Assembly (NCBI GenBank): GCA_963695675.1
Contig: CAVOGY010000007.1
Location: 310,001 to 374,000, forward strand
DNA: 64,000 nucleotides
From: DASUPK01 sp963695675
GTDB taxonomy: Bacteria; Actinomycetota; Thermoleophilia; Solirubrobacterales; 70-9
Direction of reading: 5' to 3'
The position numbers and the translations under genes are program-made. Positions within the stretch are counted from its first letter, which is position 1. Every line of letters begins with the position of its first letter. Positions 32,623-41,409 of the stretch are shown here, one piece after another. A model generated the notes under the pieces. That model saw nothing but the letters and a program-made list of their open reading frames with translations. It made no database searches and was not told the origin of the DNA.

Positions 32623-33531
32623 ATTGGTCGGCGCAAGCTCAAGCTGACCAACCTCGACAAGGTCCTCTATCCGAAGACCAAGACCACCAAGGCGGAGGTC
32701 ATCGACTACTACGCGCGGATCGCTGACGCGATCCTCCCCCACCTCCGGGGCCGCCCGCTGACGCTCCGGCGCTTTCCAGAGGGCGTCGGCAACCCGCACG
32801 CCTCCTTCTTCGAGAAGAACTGCCCGAAGCACCGCCCGGAGTGGGTGAAGACGACGCCGATCTACGTCGACCGGCGGGCAGGCGAGATCGACTTCTGCCT
32901 CTGCGAGAACCGTCCCACGCTGATCTGGATGGCCCAGCTGGCGGCGCTCGAGCTCCACCCCTCCCTATCGAAAGCGACCCAGATGGAGCAGCCGACCGTG
33001 CTGGCCTTCGATCTCGACCCCGGGGCGCCCGCGGGCCTGGTCGAGTGCTGCACGATCGCCCTTCGGGTGCGCGAGATCTTCTCGGCCTTCGATCTCGAGT
33101 CGTTCCCGAAGGTCTCCGGGGGCAAGGGCCTGCAGGTCTATGTCCCGCTCAACACCAAGGTCACCTACGAGCTGACCGGGCCGTTTGCCAAGGCGGTCGC
33201 CCAGCTACTCGAGAAGCAGACCCCGAAGGACGTCGTCTCCAAGATGGCCAAGGTGGAGCGGCGCGGCAAGGTGTTCGTCGACTGGAGCCAGAACCACCAG
33301 AAGAAGACGACGATCGGCGTCTACTCGCTGCGGGCCCGCGAGCTCCCCACTGCTTCGATCCCGCTGCACTGGCGGGAGGTGGAGCGCGCCGCCAAGCGCG
33401 GCGAGGTCGAGCACCTCCGCTTCGAGATCCCGGATGCCGTCAAGCGGGTGGAGAAGGAGGGCGACCTCTTCGAGCCCGTGTTGAAGCTCAAGCAGCGGCT
33501 GCCGGACATCGGGGAGCTCGACGCGGACTGA
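32623..33531 (+). CDS. ligD: LigD-type polymerase (primase-like) domain protein
   Basis: The protein has about 302 residues. GRRKLKLTNLDKVLYPKT starts the domain, RPLTLRRFPEGV and FFEKNCPKHRP follow, then VLAFDLDPG with the catalytic Asp pair and SGGKGLQVYVPL. It fills gaps at double-strand breaks. The domain begins at about 32626, but the frame has no ATG, GTG or TTG from its upstream stop (32584) until GTG 32845, well inside the domain. ATT 32623, four bases after AAGGAAGT, is the best candidate start. ATA 32599, overlapping the ku stop, is another. A sequencing error is possible. Confidence 0.8.
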   Translation: MGRRKLKLTNLDKVLYPKTKTTKAEVIDYYARIADAILPHLRGRPLTLRRFPEGVGNPHASFFEKNCPKHRPEWVKTTPIYVDRRAGEIDFCLCENRPTLIWMAQLAALELHPSLSKATQMEQPTVLAFDLDPGAPAGLVECCTIALRVREIFSAFDLESFPKVSGGKGLQVYVPLNTKVTYELTGPFAKAVAQLLEKQTPKDVVSKMAKVERRGKVFVDWSQNHQKKTTIGVYSLRARELPTASIPLHWREVERAAKRGEVEHLRFEIPDAVKRVEKEGDLFEPVLKLKQRLPDIGELDAD

Positions 33532-33556
33532 GCGGCTCCACCTGGCTGGTCCCGCG

Positions 33557-35095
33557 TCAGAGCGGCTGGCGGACGACCGGCTTGCGGTTGGCCGCCACCT
33601 CGTCGAGCCGGCGGACCGGGGTCGTGTAGGGCGCGCCCTGCGCGATCGCCGGGTCCTCTTCCGCCTCGGCGAGGATCGACTCGATCGCCTCCGCGAAGGC
33701 GTCGAGGGTCTCGCGCGTCTCGGTCTCGGTGGGCTCGACCATCAGCGCCTCGTCGACCAGCAGCGGGAAGTAGACCGTCGGCGGATGCATGCCATGGTCG
33801 AGCAGCCGCTTGGCGATGTCGACCGTCTTGGTGCCGAGCTCCCGCTTCGCCGGCGCGCCGGAGAGAACGAACTCGTGCATGCAGCGCCGGTCGAAGGCGA
33901 CGGGCATGTACTTTCCCGCCCTGCCCTCACTCATCCGCGCCAGCAGGTAATTGGCGTTCAGCACCGCGGTCTCGGAGGCCTCCTGGAGACCGTCGCCGCC
34001 GAGGCTCAGCATGTAGGCGTAGGAGCGGACGAAGACGCCGAAGTTGCCCTGGAAGCCACGCAGCCGCCCGATCGACTTCGGGCGATCGTAATCAAGGTCG
34101 AAGCTGGGCTCGCCGCCGTTCTGCCCCTCGCGGCGGACCACCTGCGGCCGCGGCAGGTAGGGCTCGATCCGCTCTGAGGCGGCGATCGGGCCCGCGCCCG
34201 GACCGCCGCCTCCGTGTGGCTGTGAGAAGGACTTGTGGAGGTTTACGTGGACGATGTCGAACCCCATGTCGCCCGGCCGTGAGTGGCCCATGATGGCGTT
34301 CAGGTTCGCGCCGTCGTAATAGAGGGTCCCGCCGGCGTCGTGAACGATCTTGGCGATCTCCGCAATGTTCTCGTCGAAGAGCCCGAGGGTGTTCGGGTTG
34401 GTGAGCATCAGGCAGGCGGTGTCGCCGTCCGCCTTGGAGCGGAGGTCGTCGAGGTCGATGCCGCCGCGCTCGTTGGAGGCGAGCTTCACCACCTCGTGGC
34501 CCGCCATCGTCACCGTGGCGGGGTTGGTGCCGTGCGCCGTGTCCGGGGTGAGGACCTTGGTCCGCTCCTCGCCGCGATCGGCGTGGTAGGCGCGGGTGAG
34601 CAGCAGCCCGGCCAGCTCGCCGTGCGAGCCCGCCGAGGGCTGGAGGCTGACGTGCGGCAGGCCGCAGATCTCGGCGAGCGACCGCTGAAGCAGCCACATC
34701 AGCTCGAGGGCACCCTGCGCCCGTTTCGGATCCTGAGCGGGGTGAAGCCTCGCGTGGCCCGGCAGCGCCGCCACCCGCTCGTTGAGCCGGGGGTTGTGCT
34801 TCATCGTGCACGAGCCGAGCGGGTAGAAACCGGTGTCGAGGTCGAAGTTCCGCCTCGAGATCCGGTTGTAGTGGCGAACGATCTCCGGCTCGGAGATCTC
34901 GGGGAGCTCGGCAGTCCGCTGGCGGAGGAGCTTCTTTGGGATCAGCTCGTCGATCGGCGTCTCCGGCACGCCGGCATCGGGCATCGTCGCGGCGCGGCGG
35001 CCCTCGACGGACTTCTCGTAGATCGTCGTCGCCGGATCACGCTGCATCGGAGTGCCGCCGTCGACGGTCCGCGGAGGAGTCGCGAGATCGCTCAC
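33557..35095 (-). CDS. gcvPB: Glycine dehydrogenase (decarboxylating) subunit 2
   Basis: The protein has 512 residues and is the PLP-binding beta subunit of the split P-protein, which decarboxylates glycine. FYPLGSCTMKHNPR, QPSAGSHGELAGLL and VNLHKSFSQPHGGGGPGAGP (PLP Lys288) are family signatures. GTG 35095 overlaps the gcvPA stop (GTGA). It is the last gene of the gcvT-H-PA-PB run. Confidence 0.96.
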   Translation of the reverse strand: MSDLATPPRTVDGGTPMQRDPATTIYEKSVEGRRAATMPDAGVPETPIDELIPKKLLRQRTAELPEISEPEIVRHYNRISRRNFDLDTGFYPLGSCTMKHNPRLNERVAALPGHARLHPAQDPKRAQGALELMWLLQRSLAEICGLPHVSLQPSAGSHGELAGLLLTRAYHADRGEERTKVLTPDTAHGTNPATVTMAGHEVVKLASNERGGIDLDDLRSKADGDTACLMLTNPNTLGLFDENIAEIAKIVHDAGGTLYYDGANLNAIMGHSRPGDMGFDIVHVNLHKSFSQPHGGGGPGAGPIAASERIEPYLPRPQVVRREGQNGGEPSFDLDYDRPKSIGRLRGFQGNFGVFVRSYAYMLSLGGDGLQEASETAVLNANYLLARMSEGRAGKYMPVAFDRRCMHEFVLSGAPAKRELGTKTVDIAKRLLDHGMHPPTVYFPLLVDEALMVEPTETETRETLDAFAEAIESILAEAEEDPAIAQGAPYTTPVRRLDEVAANRKPVVRQPL

Positions 35096-36477
35096 GATGC
35101 CACCCCCTCCGCGACCTTGGCGGAACGCAGTTCGCCGACGGCGCGGCCAAGCACCTCCGCGAGGCGATCGATGTCCTCGCGGCCGCGTCGCTCCGTGATC
35201 GCGACCAGCAGCCCGTTCTCGTGCTCCGGGTAATCGCGCGCCAGCGGATAGCCCGCGCCGATCCCCTCGGCAGCACAGCGGTCGAGCACGTCGTCGACGG
35301 GTGCATCCAACTCGACCGCAAACTCCCTGACGACGGGCGCCTCGTGCAGGAGCTCCACGCCGTCCACCGAGGCCAGGCTGTTGCGCGCATAGGCGGTACG
35401 GCGCACGAGCAACTCCCCGAGCTCGACGAAGCCCCGTTTGCCGAGCCAGGCGAGGTGGACCATCCCCGCCAGCGCGTTGAGCGCCTGGGCGGTGCAGATG
35501 TTGTGGGTCGCCTTCTCGCGGCGGATGTGCTGCTCCCGCGTCTGGAGGGTGAGCACGAAACCGCGTCGGCCGTCGACGTCGGTCGACTCACCGGCGATCC
35601 GGCCGGGCATGCGACGGAGGTGCTCCTCGGTCGCGCAGAAGAAGCCGAACGACGGGCCGCCGTAGTCGAGCCGATTGCCTAGCGGCTGGCCCTCGCCGAC
35701 CGCGATGTCGGCGCCGCAATCGCCGGGCGGCCGAAGAATCGAGAGCGCGATCGGATCACAGGCGACTACGACGAACGCGCCGTGCTCCTTCGCCGCCGCG
35801 CCCAGTGCCTCGATGTCCTCGACGGCGCCCAGGAAGTTCGGCTGCTGCAAAAAGACGGCGGCGGTCTCGTCGTCGACCGCCTCCGCCAGGGCAGTCGGAT
35901 CCGTGGCGCCACCCTCCAGAGTGACCTCGACCAGCTCCGATCCGTAGCCGGCGCCGTAGGTCTCGAGCGACTCGCGGCTGTGGGGGTGGACGCCGCGCGA
36001 GGCGACCAGCTTGCTCCGCCCGGTTGCTCCGATCGCCAGGTACGCGGCCGAGGCCACCGCGGAGGGGCCCTCGTAGAGAGCCGCGTTCGAGACCGGCAGG
36101 CCGGTGAGCTCCGACATCGCGGTCTGAAACTCGAACATCACCTGCAGGCCGCCCTGCGAGATCTCTGCCTGATACGGCGTGTACGGCGTGAGGAACTCCG
36201 AGCGGCTCGTGATTGCATCGACGATCGCGGGCACGTAGTGGTCGTACATCCCGGCGCCCAGAAAGCTCGTCTCCGCCTCGGCGTGCACGTTCCGCGCAGC
36301 GAGCGCCGAGAGCCGGTCGTAGACCTCGGTCTCGGACTTCCCGTCGGGGAGATCGGGTGGGTGCCCGAGGCGCAGCGCCTCGGGGATGTCCTCGAAGAGC
36401 TCTTCGGTCGAGCCGACGCCGATGGCGTCGAGCATGGCGCGGCGGTCGTCGTCGGTCGCTGACGTGTAGCGGCTCAC
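35092..36477 (-). CDS. gcvPA: Glycine dehydrogenase (decarboxylating) subunit 1
   Basis: The protein has 461 residues and is the alpha subunit partnering the PLP subunit. SFLGAGMYDHYVPAIVDAI, FLTPYTPYQAEISQGGLQ, NAALYEGPSAVASAAYLA and GRRGFVLTLQTREQHIRREKATHNICTAQ are strongly conserved. The start is GTG 36477, 52 bp after gcvH. Confidence 0.96.
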   Translation of the reverse strand: MSRYTSATDDDRRAMLDAIGVGSTEELFEDIPEALRLGHPPDLPDGKSETEVYDRLSALAARNVHAEAETSFLGAGMYDHYVPAIVDAITSRSEFLTPYTPYQAEISQGGLQVMFEFQTAMSELTGLPVSNAALYEGPSAVASAAYLAIGATGRSKLVASRGVHPHSRESLETYGAGYGSELVEVTLEGGATDPTALAEAVDDETAAVFLQQPNFLGAVEDIEALGAAAKEHGAFVVVACDPIALSILRPPGDCGADIAVGEGQPLGNRLDYGGPSFGFFCATEEHLRRMPGRIAGESTDVDGRRGFVLTLQTREQHIRREKATHNICTAQALNALAGMVHLAWLGKRGFVELGELLVRRTAYARNSLASVDGVELLHEAPVVREFAVELDAPVDDVLDRCAAEGIGAGYPLARDYPEHENGLLVAITERRGREDIDRLAEVLGRAVGELRSAKVAEGVAS

Positions 36478-36529
36478 GGACCACTCATCGTAGTCAGGCG
36501 GTCCGATCGCTCCTCGCCGCGAGTGCCGG

Positions 36530-36925
36530 CTAGTCGGATTCCTCGAGCAGCTTCTTGTAGGCCGCCGCGTCCATCAGCTGGTCCGCCTCGGAGGGATTCG
36601 AGAGCTTCACCTTGACCATCCAGCCATCGCCGTAGGGGTCCTCGTTGATCTTCTCGGGGTTCTCGGCGAGCGCCGCGTTGACCTCGGTCACCTCGCCCGA
36701 GAGCGGCGCGTAGACGTCGGAGACCGCCTTCACCGACTCGACCTCGGCATAGGCCTCGTCCTTGGTCACCTGCTTGCCGGCGTCGGCGGGCTCGTAGAAG
36801 ACGACCTCGCCGAGCGCGTCCTGTGCGTACCAGGTGAGGCCGAAGGTCGCGGAGTCGCCCTCGATGCGCGCCCAGTCGTGCTCGGGGTGGTAGCGAAGGT
36901 CGTCGGGATAGCTCTCCTCGGCCAT
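36530..36925 (-). CDS. gcvH: Glycine cleavage system H protein
   Basis: The protein has 131 residues and carries the lipoyl arm that shuttles the aminomethyl group. RYHPEHDWARIEGD, LGEVVFYEPADAGKQVT and AEVESVKAVSDVYAPLSGEV show the fold, with lipoyl-Lys66. ATG 36925 is the start; the frame upstream runs into a dispersed repeat. Confidence 0.96.
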   Translation of the reverse strand: MAEESYPDDLRYHPEHDWARIEGDSATFGLTWYAQDALGEVVFYEPADAGKQVTKDEAYAEVESVKAVSDVYAPLSGEVTEVNAALAENPEKINEDPYGDGWMVKVKLSNPSEADQLMDAAAYKKLLEESD

Positions 36926-36929
36926 TGTG

Positions 36930-37000
36930 AAATGGGTTGCTCCTCCTTGACTAACGGGTCGCGCCTGTCGCGCGCCCTCGCACCATCGGAGCACCCTCGC
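36930..37000. repeat. Nested dispersed palindromic element between gcvT and gcvH
   Basis: The outer arms are GGGTTGCTCC and GGAGCACCC (with one bulged T). They enclose a complete type B unit at 36953-36982 (AACGGGTCGCGCC, TGTC, GCGCGCCC, TCGCA). It has the same nested layout as the copy at 28902 and lies inside an operon, so it would be transcribed as a double hairpin. Confidence 0.8.
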
Positions 37001-37033
37001 GTAAACCTATCGACCTGCAGCCCTCGCCGGGAC

Positions 37034-38122
37034 TCAGTCCTTCCCGTAGAGCGGGCGCTCGCGGATCTCGGCGCCTCGGTGCCTGCCCCGCACGTCGATC
37101 TCGATGGCGGTTCCGGGCTCCGCCAGGTCGGCGCGTATGTAGCCCATCCCGATGCCGACGTCGAGAGAAGGAGACATCGTCCCACTGGTGACGACGCCGA
37201 CCCGCTCATCGCCCGAGAGGATCGGGTTGCCCTGGCGCGGGATTCCGGTGCCTGCGATCACGAAGGGCTCGAGGAGCTCCCTCGGCCCCTCGTCGCGGAC
37301 CCTCCGGCAGGCCTCCGAGCCGACGAACCCGGTGTCCTCCTTGACGACCCAGCCGAGAGCGGCCTCGATCGGCGTCCGCTCCTCGGTGAGATCGTTGCCG
37401 TACAGGCAGTAGTTGACCTCGAGGCGAAGCGTGTCGCGCGCCCCGAGCCCGGCGGGCGATGCGCCGCCGCCGATCACGGCGTCCCAGACGGTCCTCGCCC
37501 CCTCGGGGGCGATCAGCAGCTCGACCCCGTCCTCGCCCGTGTACCCAGTCCCGCAGACGAGGGCCGGCGCGCCCGCGATCGCAAGCTCGGCGGTCCTGAA
37601 GCGAGCCGGCAGCTCGCCGTCGGCCAGCCGCCCCACGATCTCGCGCGCCTGCGGGCCCTGGACGGCGAGCATCGCGTAGGCATCGATCCGGTCGCGGACC
37701 TCGGCCTCGAACTCGACCGCGTGCGCCTCGAACCACTCGAGGTCGCGCTCGTGGTTGGCCGCGTTAGTCACCGTGAGGTAGCGATCGTCCGCCAGCCGGT
37801 ACGTGAAGAGATCGTCGAGCACCCCGCCGTCCTCGCGGCAGAGGCAGGAGTACTGGGCGCCGCCGACCTGGATCTTCGAGACGTCGTTGGTGAGCAGGCG
37901 CTGCAGCAGCTCGGCCGCCTGCGGGCCCTCGGCCTCGATCTCGCCCATGTGGGAGACATCGAAGATCCCGCACGAGCTCCGCACTCGCAGGTGCTCGGCG
38001 CGGATGCCGTCGTACGAGACCGGCATCTCCCAGCCGGCGAAGTCGACCAGCTTGGCCCCGGCCACAACGTGCGCGTCGTACAGCGGAGTCCTCTTCAGCG
38101 TGCCTGCTTCCACGTTCGCCAC
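37034..38122 (-). CDS. gcvT: Glycine cleavage system T protein (aminomethyltransferase)
   Basis: The protein has about 362 residues and transfers the methylene group to tetrahydrofolate. RTPLYDAHVVAGAKLVDFAGWEMPVSY, FDVSHMGEIEAEGPQA, GYTGEDGVELL and ALGWVVKEDTGFVG are family signatures. GTG 38122 or 38113 is the likely start; the longer frame lies over a degraded plus-strand gene. It is the first gene of the gcv run. Confidence 0.95.
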   Translation of the reverse strand: MANVEAGTLKRTPLYDAHVVAGAKLVDFAGWEMPVSYDGIRAEHLRVRSSCGIFDVSHMGEIEAEGPQAAELLQRLLTNDVSKIQVGGAQYSCLCREDGGVLDDLFTYRLADDRYLTVTNAANHERDLEWFEAHAVEFEAEVRDRIDAYAMLAVQGPQAREIVGRLADGELPARFRTAELAIAGAPALVCGTGYTGEDGVELLIAPEGARTVWDAVIGGGASPAGLGARDTLRLEVNYCLYGNDLTEERTPIEAALGWVVKEDTGFVGSEACRRVRDEGPRELLEPFVIAGTGIPRQGNPILSGDERVGVVTSGTMSPSLDVGIGMGYIRADLAEPGTAIEIDVRGRHRGAEIRERPLYGKD

Positions 38123-38135
38123 GATACTGCCGGCC

Positions 38136-38309
38136 GTGACCCTCCCCGATGAGGAGCTCATCGAGGGCTTCGGCGCGGCCTACGAGGCCTTCAACCGCCG
38201 CGACACGACGCAGTCATGGAGATCGTCGACCCGGACATCGTGCTCGTCCGCGGGCGGCCAGCCGGAGCTCCGGGGTGCGGAGGCGCAGCGCGCTTTCCGG
38301 GCGCCTTAA
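38136..38309 (+). pseudogene. Remnant of a SnoaL/NTF2-like gene
   Basis: From GTG 38136 the frame reads LPDEELIEGFGAAYEAFNRRD, then loses similarity. The neighbouring frame has MEIVDPDIVLVR, and the first frame regains GGQPELRGAEAQRAF. Read together this is the start of a SnoaL-like domain (helix, D-P-D-I strand, G-x-x-x-L-R-G-x-E-A helix). Two compensating shifts and the missing second half point to a decayed gene. Confidence 0.4.
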
Positions 38310-38318
38310 CGCCGCCGG

Positions 38319-39398
38319 CTACTTCAGGAAGTCCGGGACGTCGATCTCGGACTCTGAGATCCGCAGATCGCTCATCGTCTCGCGACCGCCGCGGACGGGC
38401 GCGGGGCGGCGCTCGGCGGCGCGAGCGGTGAACTCCGGCGCCCGGGCGATCATCTCGAAGCCCTCGAAGCCGGTCGCGATCACCGTGACGCGGACCTCCT
38501 CGTGCATCGACGAGTCGACCACCGCGCCGAAGACGATGTTGGCGTTGGTGTCTGCGGCCTGAACGCCGAGGCGCGCGGCCTCGTTCACCTCGAAGAGGCC
38601 GAGGTCCTCGCCGCCGGTGACGTTGAGCAGCATGCCCTTTGCCCCGTCGATCTGCTCCTCGATCAGCGGCGAGGTGATCGCGGCCTTCGCGGCTTCCACG
38701 GCCCGGTTCTCGCCCGTCCCGGTGCCGACGCCCATCAGCGCCGAGCCGGCCTGGTGCATGACCAGGCGGACGTCGGCGAAGTCGAGGTTGATCAGCCCCG
38801 GGATCGTGATCAGGTCGGTGATGCCCTGGACGCCCTGGCGGAGAATGTCGTCGGCCTCGCGGAAGGCCTCCAGGATCGTCGTGCGCCGCTCGACGATCTG
38901 CAGCAGCTTCTCGTTGGGCACGGTGATCAGGGTGTCGACCTCCTTGCGGAGCCGATCGATGCCTTCCTCGGCCTGTGCCATCCGCTTCTTGCCCTCGAAC
39001 TCGAAAGGCTTGGTGACCGCGCCCACGGTGAGGGCGCCGATCTCCTGCTTCGCGATCTCGGCGATCACCGGGGCGGCGCCGGTACCGGTTCCACCACCCT
39101 CGCCGCAGGTGATGAAGATCATGTCCGCGCCCTTGAGGGCGTCCTTGATCTCGTCGCGCGACTCGGCCGCCGCGCCCCCGCCGACCTCGGGATTGGCGCC
39201 TGCGCCGAGTCCCTTGGTCAGGTTGTGCCCGATGCCGATCTTGACGTCGGCGTCAGCCGCCTGCAGCGCCTGCGCGTCGGTGTTCACGGCGACGAACTCG
39301 ACCCCGCGCAGACCCGCGTCGATCATCCGGCTGACGGCATTCGAGCCACCGCCGCCGACTCCGACGACCTTGATCACTGCCAGATACGAAGTCTCCAT
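38319..39398 (-). CDS. ftsZ: Cell division protein FtsZ
   Basis: The protein has 359 residues and is the tubulin-like GTPase that forms the division ring. VVGVGGGGSNAVSRMI and CGEGGGTGTGAAPVIAE (the GTP-binding loop) are present; the T7 loop region reads NLDFADVR. The C-terminal linker is short and ends in DVPDFLK, the peptide that binds partner proteins. No ftsA or sepF is adjacent. The gene has its own promoter. Confidence 0.97.
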   Translation of the reverse strand: METSYLAVIKVVGVGGGGSNAVSRMIDAGLRGVEFVAVNTDAQALQAADADVKIGIGHNLTKGLGAGANPEVGGGAAAESRDEIKDALKGADMIFITCGEGGGTGTGAAPVIAEIAKQEIGALTVGAVTKPFEFEGKKRMAQAEEGIDRLRKEVDTLITVPNEKLLQIVERRTTILEAFREADDILRQGVQGITDLITIPGLINLDFADVRLVMHQAGSALMGVGTGTGENRAVEAAKAAITSPLIEEQIDGAKGMLLNVTGGEDLGLFEVNEAARLGVQAADTNANIVFGAVVDSSMHEEVRVTVIATGFEGFEMIARAPEFTARAAERRPAPVRGGRETMSDLRISESEIDVPDFLK

Positions 39399-39453
39399 TT
39401 GTTGGTCCTGCTCCGAGCCCAGCCGCCGATTCGGCTATTTGGGCCAGTCGAAA

Positions 39454-39482
39454 GTAATAGGGCAAAAATTACGCACTGTCAA
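39454..39482 (-). promoter_or_regulatory. Sigma-70-type promoter of ftsZ
   Basis: On the minus strand TTGACA (39482-39477), a 17-bp spacer and TATTAC (39459-39454) are found in an AT-rich patch. The -35 is perfect and the spacing is ideal. Transcription would start about 50 nt before ATG 39398. Confidence 0.75.
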
Positions 39483-39497
39483 CGGTCCTTCACGCCT

Positions 39498-39524
39498 GAA
39501 CTCTCAAGTCTCGCTTGAGAGTTC
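39498..39524. promoter_or_regulatory. 11-bp dyad upstream of the ftsZ promoter
   Basis: GAACTCTCAAG-tctcg-CTTGAGAGTTC is a perfect 11-bp inverted repeat with a 5-bp centre, 15 bp upstream of the -35. It could be an operator for a dimeric regulator or a terminator for ftsQ transcripts; it lacks a T run. The rest of the 312-bp ftsQ-ftsZ gap shows no gene. Confidence 0.55.
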
Positions 39525-39710
39525 CGACGAGGTAAGTCTCGTCTACAGGTCGAGGTACAGGGTTGGTTGAGCCCCCTGGAAACGCCTGCAAATTGACGCA
39601 TTTTGCGGCCATTGTGCCGTCTGTTTTCGCTGCCCGCCGCGGATCGCCTCTAGGGCCAGGTCGCCTTGCACAAGGCTTTGCAGCACTGCGAGTTGTGCGC
39701 CCGGCGCCGC

Positions 39711-40481
39711 TCAGCCTCCCGAGACGGGACGCTCCGGCACGCTCACGTCGAGGTAGGACGGCGATCCCCTCTCCGGGCTGGAGAGCACGGCGACTGCCGC
39801 CGTCCACTTGTCCCGGGCGCGAGACCCGTCGCCGAAGCGCACCTCCGGTCCGCCGTCGAGCTGCACCACCACCCCGCCGTGCTGCTCGTCCCAGCTCGAG
39901 TCCATCACCTGGGCGCGCAGCGGCTGCGGCGCCGCGCCCAGGATCGTGGCCTGGGCCGCTGTGTCCCCGTCGAGCCGGGCGCCGTGCGCCACCGGCTCCT
40001 CGATTCTCGGCAGGCGCTTGGGATCGAAGCTCGCGCCGGGCAGCAGGTAGCCGTCTCCGGAGACCGCCGTCCGGTTGGCGCCGGTCTTGATGAACCCGAC
40101 GGGCAGCCTCTCGCGGATGGTCACGTGCAGCGTGTGGGGAAAGCTCGTGCTCGCCCGGACGGTGGCGACGGTCGGGAACTGCGCCACGGCATCCCGGAGC
40201 TGGTCGTCCTTGATATGGAGCGTCGTCATGTCTCCCGCCGCCCGCTCGACCGCCGTCTTGATCTCTCGCTCGTGGGTGGTGGCGCCGACGATGGTCACGC
40301 TGTCGATCGCGAACCAGGGGAGGTTCCGGAACCAGAGGATGTATCCGGCGTAGAGCACCGCGATCGCGATCACGCCGGCCATCAGCCTGCGGCGGATCAG
40401 CGTGCCCCGGGCGGCCGGGCGCGGGCGGGTCGAGGACGCGCGCCCGACGGGCCGGCGCGGGCTCAGCGCTCTGGTTGCCAT
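39711..40481 (-). CDS. ftsQ: Cell division protein FtsQ
   Basis: The protein has 256 residues. An Arg/Pro-rich cytosolic N-terminus of about 33 residues precedes a transmembrane helix (MAGVIAIAVLYAGYILWF) and a POTRA domain (FAIDSVTIVGATTHEREIKTAVERA). FPHTLHVTIRERLPVGFI is the usual end of POTRA. It scaffolds the divisome with FtsL. It lies ten bases after murB. Confidence 0.9.
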   Translation of the reverse strand: MATRALSPRRPVGRASSTRPRPAARGTLIRRRLMAGVIAIAVLYAGYILWFRNLPWFAIDSVTIVGATTHEREIKTAVERAAGDMTTLHIKDDQLRDAVAQFPTVATVRASTSFPHTLHVTIRERLPVGFIKTGANRTAVSGDGYLLPGASFDPKRLPRIEEPVAHGARLDGDTAAQATILGAAPQPLRAQVMDSSWDEQHGGVVVQLDGGPEVRFGDGSRARDKWTAAVAVLSSPERGSPSYLDVSVPERPVSGG

Positions 40482-40491
40482 TCGTTCCGAT

Positions 40492-41409
40492 TCAGCGCTC
40501 GAGCCGCCATTCCTCCGGCCAGCTCACCTCGCCGAGAACCTGGACCTCCGGCTCGAGGACGACCCCGAAGCGGTCGTGGACCTTGCGCCTGGCGGCCGCC
40601 ATCAAGGCGAGGATGTCGGCCGTTGTTGCCTCCCCGGTGTTCTCCACGAAGTTGGCGTGCTTCGGCGAGAGCCGGGCCCCACCGATCTGCAGCCCGCGAC
40701 CGCCGGCCGCGTCGAGCAGCTGGCCCGCCGAGCGCCCCTCGGCACTCGGGTCCTCGGGGTTGACGAACGTCGACCCGAAGGTCTTGATCCCCGACGGCTG
40801 GGCCTCCTTGCGCCTGTGCCGCATCTCCGCCATGGTGGCCTTCACGTCGGCCGGATTCGACTCGAAGAGCGCGAACGTTGCGCCTGCCACCACCTCGCCG
40901 TCGCCGAGGTTGGAGCGGCGGTAGCGGAAGCCGAGCTCGGAGGGACGGCGGCCCTCCGAGCCGGCCGCAGTGCACACCGTGACCTCCTCGAGGACACGGC
41001 CGAGCTCTCCGCCATAGGCGTTGGCGTTCATCCGCACGGCGCCGCCGACGGTGCCGGGGATGTTCACTCCGAACTCGAGCCCAGCCAGCCCCCACCCCGC
41101 CGCTCGGGCCGCCGCCGACGGTAGCCGGGCGCCGCCGCCGCAGGCGATCCGGAGCCCATCGCGCTCCACCTGGGTGAGTCCACCGGCGAGCTTGATCACC
41201 AGGCCGCGAAAGCCCTCGTCCGAGACGAGCAGGTTGGAGCCGGAGCCCACCACCCCGATCGCGAGCCCCTCTCGTTCCGCCCAGGAGAGCAGAGCGACCA
41301 GCTCCTGCTCGGACTCCGGCCGGGCGAAGAAGTCGGCCGGCCCGCCGGCCCTGACTGTGGTCAGTCGCGAGAGCGGGTAGTCGCGCTCGACGCCGGGCGG
41401 CGCGCTCAT
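40492..41409 (-). CDS. murB: UDP-N-acetylenolpyruvoylglucosamine reductase
   Basis: The protein has 305 residues, is FAD-dependent, and makes UDP-N-acetylmuramate. LTTVRAGGPADFFARP, VVGSGSNLLVSD, GLEFGVNIPGTVGGAVRMNANAYGGE and FGSTFVNPED are signatures; the final part has AKHANFVEN-like SPKHANFVENTG. ATG 41409 overlaps the murC stop. Confidence 0.96.
   Translation of the reverse strand: MSAPPGVERDYPLSRLTTVRAGGPADFFARPESEQELVALLSWAEREGLAIGVVGSGSNLLVSDEGFRGLVIKLAGGLTQVERDGLRIACGGGARLPSAAARAAGWGLAGLEFGVNIPGTVGGAVRMNANAYGGELGRVLEEVTVCTAAGSEGRRPSELGFRYRRSNLGDGEVVAGATFALFESNPADVKATMAEMRHRRKEAQPSGIKTFGSTFVNPEDPSAEGRSAGQLLDAAGGRGLQIGGARLSPKHANFVENTGEATTADILALMAAARRKVHDRFGVVLEPEVQVLGEVSWPEEWRLER

Noticed and set aside
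37034..38318. Possible glycine riboswitch upstream of gcvT
   Set aside because: I looked for the conserved glycine aptamer core upstream of gcvT and did not see it; the region holds a decayed gene instead.
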